A DNA stretch of 64,000 nt from Limimaricola sp964022235 (lineage in GTDB: Bacteria; Pseudomonadota; Alphaproteobacteria; Rhodobacterales; Rhodobacteraceae), in NCBI RefSeq assembly GCF_964022235.1, contig NZ_CAXHZL010000003.1:1-64000 (forward strand), given 5' to 3'. The position numbers and the translations under genes were made by a program. The notes under the pieces are model-generated. The model saw nothing but the letters and a program-made list of their open reading frames with translations, searched no databases and was not told the DNA's origin. Positions 9,317 through 17,024 of the stretch are shown one piece after another; position 1 is the first letter of the stretch; every line of letters starts with the position of its first letter.

Positions 9317-9927
9317 ACAGGATCGTCTTCGAGATTGCAAAGCGGCGCGGCGATGAGGCCCGCCTGTCGCGATTGGGTCTGCCCGAGACGGACCTGCTGT
9401 CTCGCCTCGCGGGTCGCCGGGTGGCGCTCGTCGGCAACGCGCGTTCGCTGTCGGACAAGACCCAAGGCGCCGAGATCGACGCCGCCGACATCGTGATCCG
9501 CCTCAACGCGGCACCAATGCCGGATCCGGCCTCGCACGGTCGGCGGACCGACTGGCTCGCCATGTCGATCCCGGTGCCCGCCTCCGTCATCGCGGCGCGC
9601 GGGCCCGATCTGTTGTTGTGGATGACGCCCAAGCGCAAACGCCTGCCGTGGCGTGTCGCCTGCGCGTCGGGGTTTGCCCTATTGCCCGCCGCCTACGCCG
9701 CGACTCTCCGCCAAGATCTTGGCGCACGCCCCACCACGGGAATGCTCACCATCGACCTGCTCGCGCGCTCGGATCTCGCGTCGGCGCGGCTCCATGGCTT
9801 TGACTTCTTCGCATCGAAATCGCTCTCGGGTGGTCGCGCGGCCGTCGACGTGCCGCATGACTTCGCCGCCGAGCGTGACCGGGTCGCGGCCTTGATGTCC
9901 GCCGACCCGCGCTTCACGCTTGCCTGA
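9313..9927 (+). CDS. GT29-like (sialyltransferase-fold) glycosyltransferase
   Basis: A 204-residue protein carrying what look like the sialylmotifs of glycosyltransferase family 29. Motif L spans residues 36-66 (VALVGNARSL, then AADIVIRLNAAP). Motif S spans residues 140-166 (PTTGMLTIDLL, then LHGFDFF). A motif VS pattern H-x4-E is present (His182, Glu187). It is shorter than eukaryotic members and lacks a membrane anchor, so it is likely cytosolic. Coupling to waaA suggests transfer of Kdo or a related keto-sugar acid from a CMP-sugar. The family call is from motifs; the substrate is inference. Confidence 0.7.
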   Translation: MNRIVFEIAKRRGDEARLSRLGLPETDLLSRLAGRRVALVGNARSLSDKTQGAEIDAADIVIRLNAAPMPDPASHGRRTDWLAMSIPVPASVIAARGPDLLLWMTPKRKRLPWRVACASGFALLPAAYAATLRQDLGARPTTGMLTIDLLARSDLASARLHGFDFFASKSLSGGRAAVDVPHDFAAERDRVAALMSADPRFTLA

Positions 9928-9929
9928 GA

Positions 9930-11093
9930 TCAGGCCGCTGGCATCCGGCGTTCGACGATGCCCGCCCACCACGAACAGCCCGCCGGAATTGCCTCGTCGG
10001 AAAAGTCGTACTCGGGATGGTGCACCGAGGCCGTGTCGCCATTGCCCACGAGGATGTATGCGCCCGGGCGCTCTTCGAGCATATAGGCGAAATCCTCGCC
10101 TCCCATGATCAACGGCGCCTCGGCGCAATCGCCCGAGACGTCCCGCGCGACTTCGGCTGCGAACTCGGTTTCGGCACCGTGGTTGATCATCACCGGGTAG
10201 CCCTTGATGTAATTGACCTTGGCCACTGCACCGTAGGCTTGGGCCGTGGCCTCGGCGATGGCGGTCAGCCGCGCTTGGCCCAGCGCCCGAAGTTCGGGCG
10301 ACATGGTACGCACGGTGCCCTTCATCTGCACCCGCTGGGCGATCACGTTGAAGGCCTTGGACGAGGTCTCGAAGGAGGTCACCGAGACCACCATCTGCTC
10401 GGTCGGGTCGGCATTGCGGCTGGCGATGGACTGCAGCGCCAGCACGATGTGCGAGGCCACAAGGGTCGAATCGACGGTCTCGTGCGGCTTGGCCGCGTGG
10501 CCGCCCTTGCCTTCGACGGTGATCTCGAACTGGTCGGTCGAAGCGAAGAAGGCGCCGGGCCGGATCGCGAACTGGCCCAGCGGGATGCCCGGCCAGTTGT
10601 GCATGCCATAGACCTCCTGAATGCCGAAACGCTCCATCAGCCCGTCTTCGCACATCTCGCGGCCACCGCCGCCGCCTTCTTCGGCGGGCTGGAAGATGAC
10701 GACGACGGTGCCGTCGAAGTTGCGCGTCTCGGAGAGATACTTGGCCGCGCCCAAGAGCATCGCGGTGTGTCCGTCGTGGCCACAAGCGTGCATCGCGCCC
10801 GTTGTCTTCGAGGCATAGGGCTTGCCGGTCTGCTCATGGATCGGCAGCGCGTCCATGTCGGCGCGCAGGCCGATCACGCGGCCCGATCCGGCCTGCTTGC
10901 CGCGGATCACCCCGACGACGCCGGTGCGGCCCAACCCCTCGACCACGTCATCGCAGCCGAAGGCCCGCAGCTTTTCGGCCACGAGCGCGGAGGTGCGATG
11001 CGTCTCATAGAGGATCTCGGGGTTCTCGTGCAGGTCACGCCGCCACGCGGTGATCTCGGGGAGAAGTTCGGCAAAGCGGTTCTTGATCGGCAT
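9930..11093 (-). CDS. M20 family amidohydrolase (hippurate hydrolase-like)
   Basis: A 387-residue zinc-dependent amidohydrolase of the HipO/N-acyl-amino-acid deacylase group. Metal-site motifs are present in order: GLRADMDALP, MHACGHDGH, FQPAEEGGGG, MHNWPG and the late IMGGEDFAYM; HHPEYDFSD lies near the C-terminus. Substrate (N-acetyl amino acid, hippurate, indole-acetyl conjugate) cannot be read from sequence. The ATG at 11093 has GAAGGA upstream and is preferred over a far-upstream in-frame start. It converges with the GT29-like gene, leaving 2 bases between stops. Confidence 0.88.
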   Translation of the reverse strand: MPIKNRFAELLPEITAWRRDLHENPEILYETHRTSALVAEKLRAFGCDDVVEGLGRTGVVGVIRGKQAGSGRVIGLRADMDALPIHEQTGKPYASKTTGAMHACGHDGHTAMLLGAAKYLSETRNFDGTVVVIFQPAEEGGGGGREMCEDGLMERFGIQEVYGMHNWPGIPLGQFAIRPGAFFASTDQFEITVEGKGGHAAKPHETVDSTLVASHIVLALQSIASRNADPTEQMVVSVTSFETSSKAFNVIAQRVQMKGTVRTMSPELRALGQARLTAIAEATAQAYGAVAKVNYIKGYPVMINHGAETEFAAEVARDVSGDCAEAPLIMGGEDFAYMLEERPGAYILVGNGDTASVHHPEYDFSDEAIPAGCSWWAGIVERRMPAA

Positions 11094-11182
11094 GGGGCGT
11101 CCTTCGGGGCGGAATCTCGGGTGCGGGATGAGACTGCTCTCAAGCGTGGCGGGGTGCAAGCCAGTGCCCGGCTGCCGCGCCG

Positions 11183-11986
11183 TCAGGGGCGCCAGTGCTC
11201 TTCGACCCAAGGGCTGGGGCGGATGTAGTGTCGCAGATAGCGTAGCGGCCTGTCCTGTCGCACGCCCGAGAACAGACCGCGCAGATGCTCGCTCGCACTG
11301 CTTGGCGCATAGGGCGGGTAATGCCCCTCGATCGCATGGGTCGGGTGCAGCCCGCCGGGGAAGATCACGATCCGCGCGTCGGACGGCAGTTTGGGCGGGA
11401 CCAGATAGTTGAGCGGGAACGGCCTTCGGCAATGCATGCGGAAGTGCCGGACCCACGCGGCGGGAAACAGCTTGGCTCCGCCCGGCGCGTTGCGCGTCAC
11501 GAAGCGCTGCTCGAAGCGGTACTCGTCGGCGATACCCTGCGGGTCGGCGCGGAATCGCTCCTGCAACGACACCAGCTTGCCCACCGGAAATCGGAACACC
11601 GAGGTCTGGCCCAGTTTCTCGAGCGGCGTATTGGGGTTACGCGACAGGATCACGTCGTCTGGATCGCCGTGGGTAAAGAAATCGTCGAGCGATCCGGTGA
11701 CCACAAGGTCGAGATCCATGAACAAAACCGGCCCACTCAGATCGCCGAGCTTCGGCCCCCAGAGCCGCGCCTTGGGCCAGATGCCCTTGCTGTTCCTGGG
11801 CATTTCCACGTCGAGAGGCGGCAGGTCCTGACAATTTACCTCCCCTCGGATACCCTCGCGATTGTCGGTAAAGCAGGTGAAGCTGAAGGGCGGCGTGATG
11901 TTGCGCGCGACCATTCCGTAGAGGCGGTTGATGAAGGGCGCGCCGTATTTCGTGCCCCAGTTGATGCAGATCACCTGCTTGATCAT
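11183..11986 (-). CDS. Putative GT-A fold glycosyltransferase
   Basis: A 267-residue cytoplasmic protein starting MIKQVICINWGTKYG, with a DxD metal/nucleotide motif in LFMDLDLVVTGSLDD (Asp91, Asp93) as in GT8-like enzymes. A GGLHPTHAIEGHYPPYAP segment near residue 225 may be the active-site histidine region. The ATG at 11986 is preferred over one 6 codons upstream because GGGGCGGAC lies just before it. Donor and acceptor are unknown; it lies about 1.3 kb from the waaA-linked glycan genes, on the opposite strand. Confidence 0.68.
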   Translation of the reverse strand: MIKQVICINWGTKYGAPFINRLYGMVARNITPPFSFTCFTDNREGIRGEVNCQDLPPLDVEMPRNSKGIWPKARLWGPKLGDLSGPVLFMDLDLVVTGSLDDFFTHGDPDDVILSRNPNTPLEKLGQTSVFRFPVGKLVSLQERFRADPQGIADEYRFEQRFVTRNAPGGAKLFPAAWVRHFRMHCRRPFPLNYLVPPKLPSDARIVIFPGGLHPTHAIEGHYPPYAPSSASEHLRGLFSGVRQDRPLRYLRHYIRPSPWVEEHWRP

Positions 11987-12074
11987 CGTCCGCCCCTTTC
12001 GCATTTGCCGCCTGTCTAACGCGCGGCAGCGCGCGCGACCAGCCGCCAGAGCTCCGCCGCCGGAGCGCTGGACC

Positions 12075-13346
12075 TCAGTGCAGCCGCTTGCGAATACGCT
12101 GCAGCATCAGCCAGACCAGCGCGACCACCGGCAGCACCAGCGCCGCCGTCAGCGCAGTCTTGTCGACCCCGAGCGGATAGGCCAGCGGGGCGAGCAGATA
12201 GGTGGCGAGGCTCACGGCATAGTAGCTGATCGCCACGACGCTGAGCCCCTCGACCGTGTGCTGCAGACGAAGCTGCGCATCGGCGCGGCGATCCATCGAG
12301 GACAGCAGGTCCTGATTCTGGGCCGAGCGCTCGACGTCGACCCGCGTGCGAAGCAGATCACCCGCCCGCGCCGCGCGCTCCGACATGGCGGCAAGGCGGC
12401 GGTCGGTTGATTCGACCGTGCGCATCGCCGGGTCGAAGCGGCGCATCATGAACTCGGCGAAGGTCTGCCGCCCGCCGAACCGCGCCTCGCGCAACACGCC
12501 GATGCGCTGGTTCACCAGCGTCTCGTAGGCCCGCGTCGCGCCCGAGCGAAACCCCGACTGCGCGCGCAGCTTCTCGAGCTCCGCCGAAACCTCGAGCAGC
12601 ACGGCGAGCGTCGCTGCCGGATCGCCCGGCCCCGCCGCCATCTCGGCGACCAGATCTGACAGGCGCTTCTCAAGCGCGCCGATGCGCGGTCCCATGCCGC
12701 GGGCCTGCGCGAGGCCCAGCATCGCCATGGTCTTGTAGGTCTCGATCTCGCACAGGCGCTGCACCACGCGGCCGATGCGTCGCTCGCCGGTGCCGGGGCG
12801 GGCAAAGACGGCAAAGCGCATGTGCCCCGCCGGATCGATGCGAAAATCGCCCGCGACGATGAGTTGATCGTCGAGAACCCGGCTGACGGCCATGCTCTCG
12901 GCCACGAACCACGCCTCGGCTCGCCGTGCGATCTCGTCCTCTCCCGCCGCAAGCTCCACTCGGATCAGCGCGGATGTGAGCTTTTGGCCCGGCGCGGTGG
13001 CGAGCCAGTCGGCGGGAAATCCCGCCAGCCCTTCGCGGAAAGGCGGCTCGGAGGGACCGTCGCTCAGGATCATGTAGGTGGAGAACTCGGTGTGGCTCTC
13101 CCACTTGAGCCGGTGCCGCCCAATCTGTCCCGACCAATGCGTGGCGCCGGGCTGCGGATGCGGCGCGCCGAACCAATCGAGCAGCGCCAGCAGATGCGCC
13201 CGCTCGGTCTCCATGTCACGCGGCACATCCTCGGCCGGGCCGATGGCCAGAAACGCCGCCTGCCCCGGCGCGCCGAGGCTCGGAAAGGGCCGCGCGTGCA
13301 GCTCGTTGGCCAATTCCTGGCGCAGCGGGTGATCGGCAAGGGTCAT
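12075..13346 (-). CDS. DUF3422 family membrane-anchored protein
   Basis: A 423-residue protein starting MTLADHPLRQELANELHARPF, the typical DUF3422 opening. A long soluble domain with predicted coiled-coil stretches (residues 260-370, including ERAARAGDLLRTRVDVERSAQNQD) is followed by two C-terminal transmembrane helices (ISYYAVSLATYLLAPLAYPL and ALTAALVLPVVALVWLMLQ). Function is unknown; the topology, with a large cytosolic sensor-like part and a terminal hairpin anchor, resembles CorA-like proteins only loosely. Confidence 0.85.
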   Translation of the reverse strand: MTLADHPLRQELANELHARPFPSLGAPGQAAFLAIGPAEDVPRDMETERAHLLALLDWFGAPHPQPGATHWSGQIGRHRLKWESHTEFSTYMILSDGPSEPPFREGLAGFPADWLATAPGQKLTSALIRVELAAGEDEIARRAEAWFVAESMAVSRVLDDQLIVAGDFRIDPAGHMRFAVFARPGTGERRIGRVVQRLCEIETYKTMAMLGLAQARGMGPRIGALEKRLSDLVAEMAAGPGDPAATLAVLLEVSAELEKLRAQSGFRSGATRAYETLVNQRIGVLREARFGGRQTFAEFMMRRFDPAMRTVESTDRRLAAMSERAARAGDLLRTRVDVERSAQNQDLLSSMDRRADAQLRLQHTVEGLSVVAISYYAVSLATYLLAPLAYPLGVDKTALTAALVLPVVALVWLMLQRIRKRLH

Positions 13347-13530
13347 GGCGGCTCCGGTGGCTAACGTCGGGAGAGGATGACCGGCAGCGCCCCCCCTGTA
13401 AACTCCTGAAAAGGTCGCAGGCACAAAGCCTTAGCGCATGCGTTCGCATACCGCGTCCGGGTTGTGCGGGAGGGGTGGTTTTCGCTTGGCCCCGCGCGTC
13501 CCATATCCCCTATCGACGCAGGAGCATGAC

Positions 13531-14535
13531 ATGCAGAACTTTTCCCTACTCGACCTCGCCCCGGTGACCGAAGACGAAACCCCGGCGCAGGCCCTTGCCC
13601 ATGCCGCCGACCTTGCGCGGCACGCCGAAACCTTGGGCTATCACCGCTACTGGCTGGCCGAGCACCACAACATGCCGGGCATTGCTTCCGCTGCCACCGC
13701 CGTGGTGATCGGTCACGTGGCGCAGGCGACATCGACCATCCGCGTGGGCGCAGGCGGCATCATGCTGCCAAACCACGCGCCGCTGGTCGTGGCCGAACAG
13801 TTTGGCACGCTCGACGCGCTGTATCCGGGACGCATCGATCTCGGGCTTGGCCGCGCACCGGGCACGGATGGGGCCACGGCGCAGGCGCTGCGTCGCTACA
13901 ACCAGTCGGCAGATGCCTTTCCGCAGGATGTGGTGGAGCTGATGGGCTATCTCGATGATGAGCATGGCACCGGTCCGGTGCGCGCGGTGCCGGGCATGGG
14001 CTCGCGCCTGCCGGTGTGGATCTTGGGGTCTTCAACCTTCGGGGCCCAGCTCGCAGCCTATCTTGGCCTGCCCTATGCCTTTGCCTCGCACTTTGCGCCG
14101 CAGATGCTGGAGCCCGCGATCCAAGCCTACAGAGAGGGCTTCCGCCCCTCCGAGCGGCTCGAGAAGCCATATTTCATGATGGCCGCCGGTCTGCATGCTG
14201 CCGATACCGACGAGGAGGCGCGGTATCACCGATCCTCGCAGATCCTGTCGTTCGCGCGGCTGCGCACCGGCACGCCGGGCCGCCTGTCGCGCCCGGTCGA
14301 AAGCCTGGCCGACCACGTTCCGGCATCGGCCATCGCGGGCGCCGAGGCCGCGCTTTCGGTCTCGGCCATCGGCAGCCCCGACACGGTGCGCCGCCAGCTG
14401 CGCGAGATGATCGACCGCTACCAGCCCGACGAACTTCTGCTCACCGGCATGATGTTCGATGTAGAGGCACGCAAGCGCAGCTTCGAGATCGGCGCGCAGA
14501 TCCTGTCGGACATGAAAACGCCCGCCATGGCCTGA
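13531..14535 (+). CDS. LLM class flavin-dependent oxidoreductase
   Basis: A 334-residue luciferase-like monooxygenase. It opens with the family sequence FSLLDLAPVTEDETPAQAL, followed by YHRYWLAEHHNM, then GIMLPNHAPLVVAEQFGTLD and the GRIDLGLGRAPG flavin-site segment. The ATG at 13531 follows CAGGAG. It needs FMNH2 or a flavin reductase partner, which is not adjacent. The physiological substrate is unknown. It stands alone between DUF3422 and the decarboxylase, which converges on it. Confidence 0.88.
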   Translation: MQNFSLLDLAPVTEDETPAQALAHAADLARHAETLGYHRYWLAEHHNMPGIASAATAVVIGHVAQATSTIRVGAGGIMLPNHAPLVVAEQFGTLDALYPGRIDLGLGRAPGTDGATAQALRRYNQSADAFPQDVVELMGYLDDEHGTGPVRAVPGMGSRLPVWILGSSTFGAQLAAYLGLPYAFASHFAPQMLEPAIQAYREGFRPSERLEKPYFMMAAGLHAADTDEEARYHRSSQILSFARLRTGTPGRLSRPVESLADHVPASAIAGAEAALSVSAIGSPDTVRRQLREMIDRYQPDELLLTGMMFDVEARKRSFEIGAQILSDMKTPAMA

Positions 14536-14587
14536 GGGCCGTGGCGGGCGGCGACCAGTGTGGGAATGCAGCCCCGTGGGTCGTCAG

Positions 14588-14610
14588 CCGGGCGGTACGA
14601 GACCGCCCGG
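14588..14610. terminator. Perfect 9-bp hairpin after the decarboxylase gene
   Basis: CCGGGCGGT at 14588-14596 pairs with ACCGCCCGG at 14602-14610 around a 5-base loop, in the 81-base gap between convergent genes. No clear U tract follows on either strand, so it may be a processed or Rho-assisted end. Confidence 0.5.
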
Positions 14611-14616
14611 TGTCTC

Positions 14617-15786
14617 TCAGAGGATCACGACGTCCAGCGGCGGGAAGCCATTGAAGCAAACCGAGGAATAGGTCGAGGTGTAGGCCCCGGTGTTGCGGAT
14701 CAGCACCCGGTCGCCCGACTTGAGGCTCAGCGGCAGGTTCATTGGGCGCTTCTCGTAGAGCACGTCGGCGCTGTCGCAGGACGGACCCGCGAGGATGCAC
14801 GGACCGGTGGTCTCGCCGTCATGCGGCGTCACGAACTGGTAGCGGATCGCCTCACCCTCGGTTTCGGCCAGCCCCGAAAAGCGGCCGATCGAGAGATAGA
14901 CCCAGCGATGCATGTCGCGCTCGGACTTGCGCGAGGTGAGCATCACTTCGCAGGCGATGACACCGGCCTCGGCGACCATGCCGCGGCCCGGCTCGGCCAT
15001 CACGCGCTCGGCACCCGGGAAGCGGGCCTCGACAAGCGCCATCACGGCGGCGGCGTAGTCGGTCGGGGCCTGGATCTCTTCGCCATAGAAGGCCGGGAAG
15101 CCGCCACCAATGTTGAGAAGCTGCAGCCGGTGGCCCGCGTCCTGCGCGGCGGTCCAGATGCGCGACAGCTCGTCGAGCACGGGCACCCACATTTCGGCGT
15201 GGCGGGTCTGGGAGCCGACGTGGAACGAGAAGCCCAACGGCTCGAGGCCCAGCTCGGTCGCGCGGTCCAGGAGCTGCAGCGCGGTGTCGCGGTCGCAGCC
15301 GAACTTGCGGGTCAGCGGCCAGTCGGCCGAGGAGGTCTCGACGATCAGGCGGACATAGACCTGCGCACCGGGGGCGTGCTCGGCGATCTTTTCGAGCTCT
15401 TCCTCGGCATCGACCGCGAACATGCGGATGCCGGCGTTGTAGGCAAAGGCGATGTCCGAGACGCGCTTGATGGTGTTGCCGAAGGAGACATGCTCGGGGC
15501 GCGCGCCTTGGCTCAGGCACAGCTCGATCTCGCCGCGCGAGGCCGCATCGAAATGCGAGCCGAGCTGCACGAGGCGCTCGATGATCGCGGGATGCGGGTT
15601 GGCCTTCACGGCGTAGTGGATGTCGGCACGGCCCAATCCGGCTTTCAGTGCCTCGAACTGGGTTTCCACACGGTCCACGTCGATGACCAGAGTCGGCCGG
15701 TCGAACTCGGCCGAAGCGGCATATGCCTCCAGGCGGTTGGCAACAGCGAAGGAAGGGGCGCTGGCGCCCGCGTAATATGCAGTCAT
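14617..15786 (-). CDS. Ornithine/lysine decarboxylase, PLP fold type III
   Basis: A 389-residue decarboxylase that likely makes putrescine from ornithine. Features of the alanine-racemase-like family are Lys61 in YAVKANPHP (PLP Schiff base), FHVGSQ, the glycine loop NIGGGFP, EPGRG, and the dimer-interface cysteine in GPSCDSADV near residue 330. Ornithine versus lysine versus dual specificity is not decidable by eye. Of two in-frame ATGs, 15786 is chosen because CGGAG sits 7 bases upstream; 15792 is too close to that site. Transcribed behind a structured leader. Confidence 0.9.
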   Translation of the reverse strand: MTAYYAGASAPSFAVANRLEAYAASAEFDRPTLVIDVDRVETQFEALKAGLGRADIHYAVKANPHPAIIERLVQLGSHFDAASRGEIELCLSQGARPEHVSFGNTIKRVSDIAFAYNAGIRMFAVDAEEELEKIAEHAPGAQVYVRLIVETSSADWPLTRKFGCDRDTALQLLDRATELGLEPLGFSFHVGSQTRHAEMWVPVLDELSRIWTAAQDAGHRLQLLNIGGGFPAFYGEEIQAPTDYAAAVMALVEARFPGAERVMAEPGRGMVAEAGVIACEVMLTSRKSERDMHRWVYLSIGRFSGLAETEGEAIRYQFVTPHDGETTGPCILAGPSCDSADVLYEKRPMNLPLSLKSGDRVLIRNTGAYTSTYSSVCFNGFPPLDVVIL

Positions 15787-15950
15787 GTGCATCTCCGATA
15801 GACAGACGGGGGCCCCGTAAGGCCGGCGGTTCCAAGGGAGACGTTACCGTCGCTGCATAAACGCGTGCTGGTCTGTGCGTAGGCCTCCGGATTGGAGACT
15901 TGCGTCCAGGCGTGGCCAGAGGCGCGTGCGTTGGCGTCTTGAGGGGGCAT
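15783..15950 (-). CDS. Possible 55-residue leader ORF overlapping the decarboxylase start
   Basis: An ATG at 15950 opens a 55-codon frame (beginning MPPQDANARASG, ending SVYRRCT) whose TGA overlaps the decarboxylase ATG as ATGA. It runs through the structured leader. There is no good Shine-Dalgarno before the ATG and codon bias cannot be judged over such a length, so it may be chance. It is recorded because polyamine genes elsewhere are controlled by leader peptides. Confidence 0.25.
   Translation of the reverse strand: MPPQDANARASGHAWTQVSNPEAYAQTSTRLCSDGNVSLGTAGLTGPPSVYRRCT
15787..15900 (-). promoter_or_regulatory. Structured 5' leader of the decarboxylase mRNA, speF-leader candidate
   Basis: The transcript before the start can form a GACG-GUAA-CGUC hairpin with a GNRA tetraloop near 15836-15848. 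The same GACGG strand could instead pair with CCGUC near 15811, a possible switch that would affect the ribosome site CGGAG. Alphaproteobacterial ornithine decarboxylase genes are known to carry the speF RNA motif, and the sequence here recalls it. Only a covariance-model scan can confirm this. Confidence 0.5.
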
Positions 15951-16017
15951 TTGGGGCAAAGCCCGAGTCGGATCAAGGGGTAATCTTCAGATAAGCCGAA
16001 TTTTTTCCCCAGTGGTT

Positions 16018-16046
16018 TTGCACCTCCCGCCCCCTTGTTCTATAGG
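16018..16046 (+). promoter_or_regulatory. Sigma-70-type promoter for the pseudouridine synthase gene
   Basis: TTGCAC at 16018-16023 and TATAGG at 16041-16046 are separated by 17 bases, close to the housekeeping consensus, and lie 26 bases before the ATG at 16072. Confidence 0.55.
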
Positions 16047-16071
16047 GCTTTGGCACTAGTCGGAGGACCCC

Positions 16072-16620
16072 ATGCCGCGTCTCGTCCTGTTCAACAAGCC
16101 GATGAACGTGCTGTCGCAGTTCACGGACGCCAAGAGCCCATCGCCGCGCGCGACGCTGTCCGACTTCATCGACCGTCCCGGCGTCTATGCCGCCGGCCGT
16201 CTCGACCGCGACAGCGAAGGGCTGATGCTGCTCACCGATGACGGGCGGCTGCAGGCGCGCATCTCCGATCCCCGGCACAAGATGGAAAAGACCTATCTCG
16301 TGCAGGTCGAGGGCGCGCCGACCGAGGCCGAGCTCGAGCCGCTGCGCCGAGGCCTGACGCTCAAGGATGGGCCGACACTGCCCGCGCGCGCGCGTCTGGT
16401 CGAGGCGCCGGAGCTATGGGAGCGCGACCCTCCGGTGCGGGTGCGCAAGTCGATCCCCGACGCCTGGATCGAGATCGCGATCCGCGAGGGGCGCAACCGG
16501 CAGGTCCGGCGCATGACCGCCGCCGCGGGTTTTCCGACGCTGCGGCTGGTGCGCTGGCGCATCGGTGACTGGGCCCTCGACGGGCTGGCCCCGGGGGCAT
16601 GGCGCGAGATCGACGCCTGA
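16072..16620 (+). CDS. rluE: 23S rRNA pseudouridine synthase, RluE type
   Basis: A 182-residue pseudouridine synthase of the RsuA/RluB/E/F group. The catalytic aspartate is in AGRLDRDSEGLMLLT (Asp45), and the basic REGRNRQVRRM segment near residue 145 is typical. No S4 domain precedes the catalytic domain, as in RluE, which modifies 23S rRNA. The start follows CGGAGGA. The exact uridine cannot be derived from sequence. Confidence 0.87.
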   Translation: MPRLVLFNKPMNVLSQFTDAKSPSPRATLSDFIDRPGVYAAGRLDRDSEGLMLLTDDGRLQARISDPRHKMEKTYLVQVEGAPTEAELEPLRRGLTLKDGPTLPARARLVEAPELWERDPPVRVRKSIPDAWIEIAIREGRNRQVRRMTAAAGFPTLRLVRWRIGDWALDGLAPGAWREIDA

Positions 16621-16628
16621 GCTCCTGA

Positions 16629-16985
16629 TCAGCCCGCAGGCTCCCAAAGCTCGACCGGATTGCCCTCGGGGTCGTGGATTCGGGCAAAGCGACCTATCTC
16701 GCTGTCCCATTCGTCGCGCCGCTCCACCGCGATGCCCGCCGATTCGAGCTGTGCCACCATCGCGTCGAGATCGGCGACGCGAAAGTTGATCATCCACAGC
16801 TGCTCGGCGCGGCCGAAGTAGTCGGTGCCTTGATCAAACGGCATCAGCACGGTCGGCCCCGCCTCCTGCCGCCAGATCGACGGCCCCGGCCCGGCGATGC
16901 CAAGGTGGTCGAGATACCATTTGGCGAGCGCCTTCGGGTCGCGCGCCCGAAAAAACATGCCGCCGATGCCCGTGACCTTTTCCAT
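16629..16985 (-). CDS. VOC family (glyoxalase/dioxygenase fold) protein
   Basis: A 118-residue single-domain VOC protein. The first beta-alpha module starts GIGGMFFRARDPKALAKWY and the second contains FRVADLDAMVAQLES and the closing IHDPEGNPVELWEP, with the metal-ligand Glu in VELWEP. The substrate is unknown; such proteins range from lactoylglutathione lyase relatives to antibiotic-binding proteins. GGGGGAGG lies before the ATG. It converges with rluE. Confidence 0.85.
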   Translation of the reverse strand: MEKVTGIGGMFFRARDPKALAKWYLDHLGIAGPGPSIWRQEAGPTVLMPFDQGTDYFGRAEQLWMINFRVADLDAMVAQLESAGIAVERRDEWDSEIGRFARIHDPEGNPVELWEPAG

Positions 16986-17024
16986 GCCGCCTCCCCCTCT
17001 TGCTGTGAGGAGCCTAGCACATCG

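Noticed and set aside
15786..15792. Decarboxylase start at 15792
   Set aside because: The Shine-Dalgarno CGGAG would be only one base from that ATG; 15786 has normal spacing.
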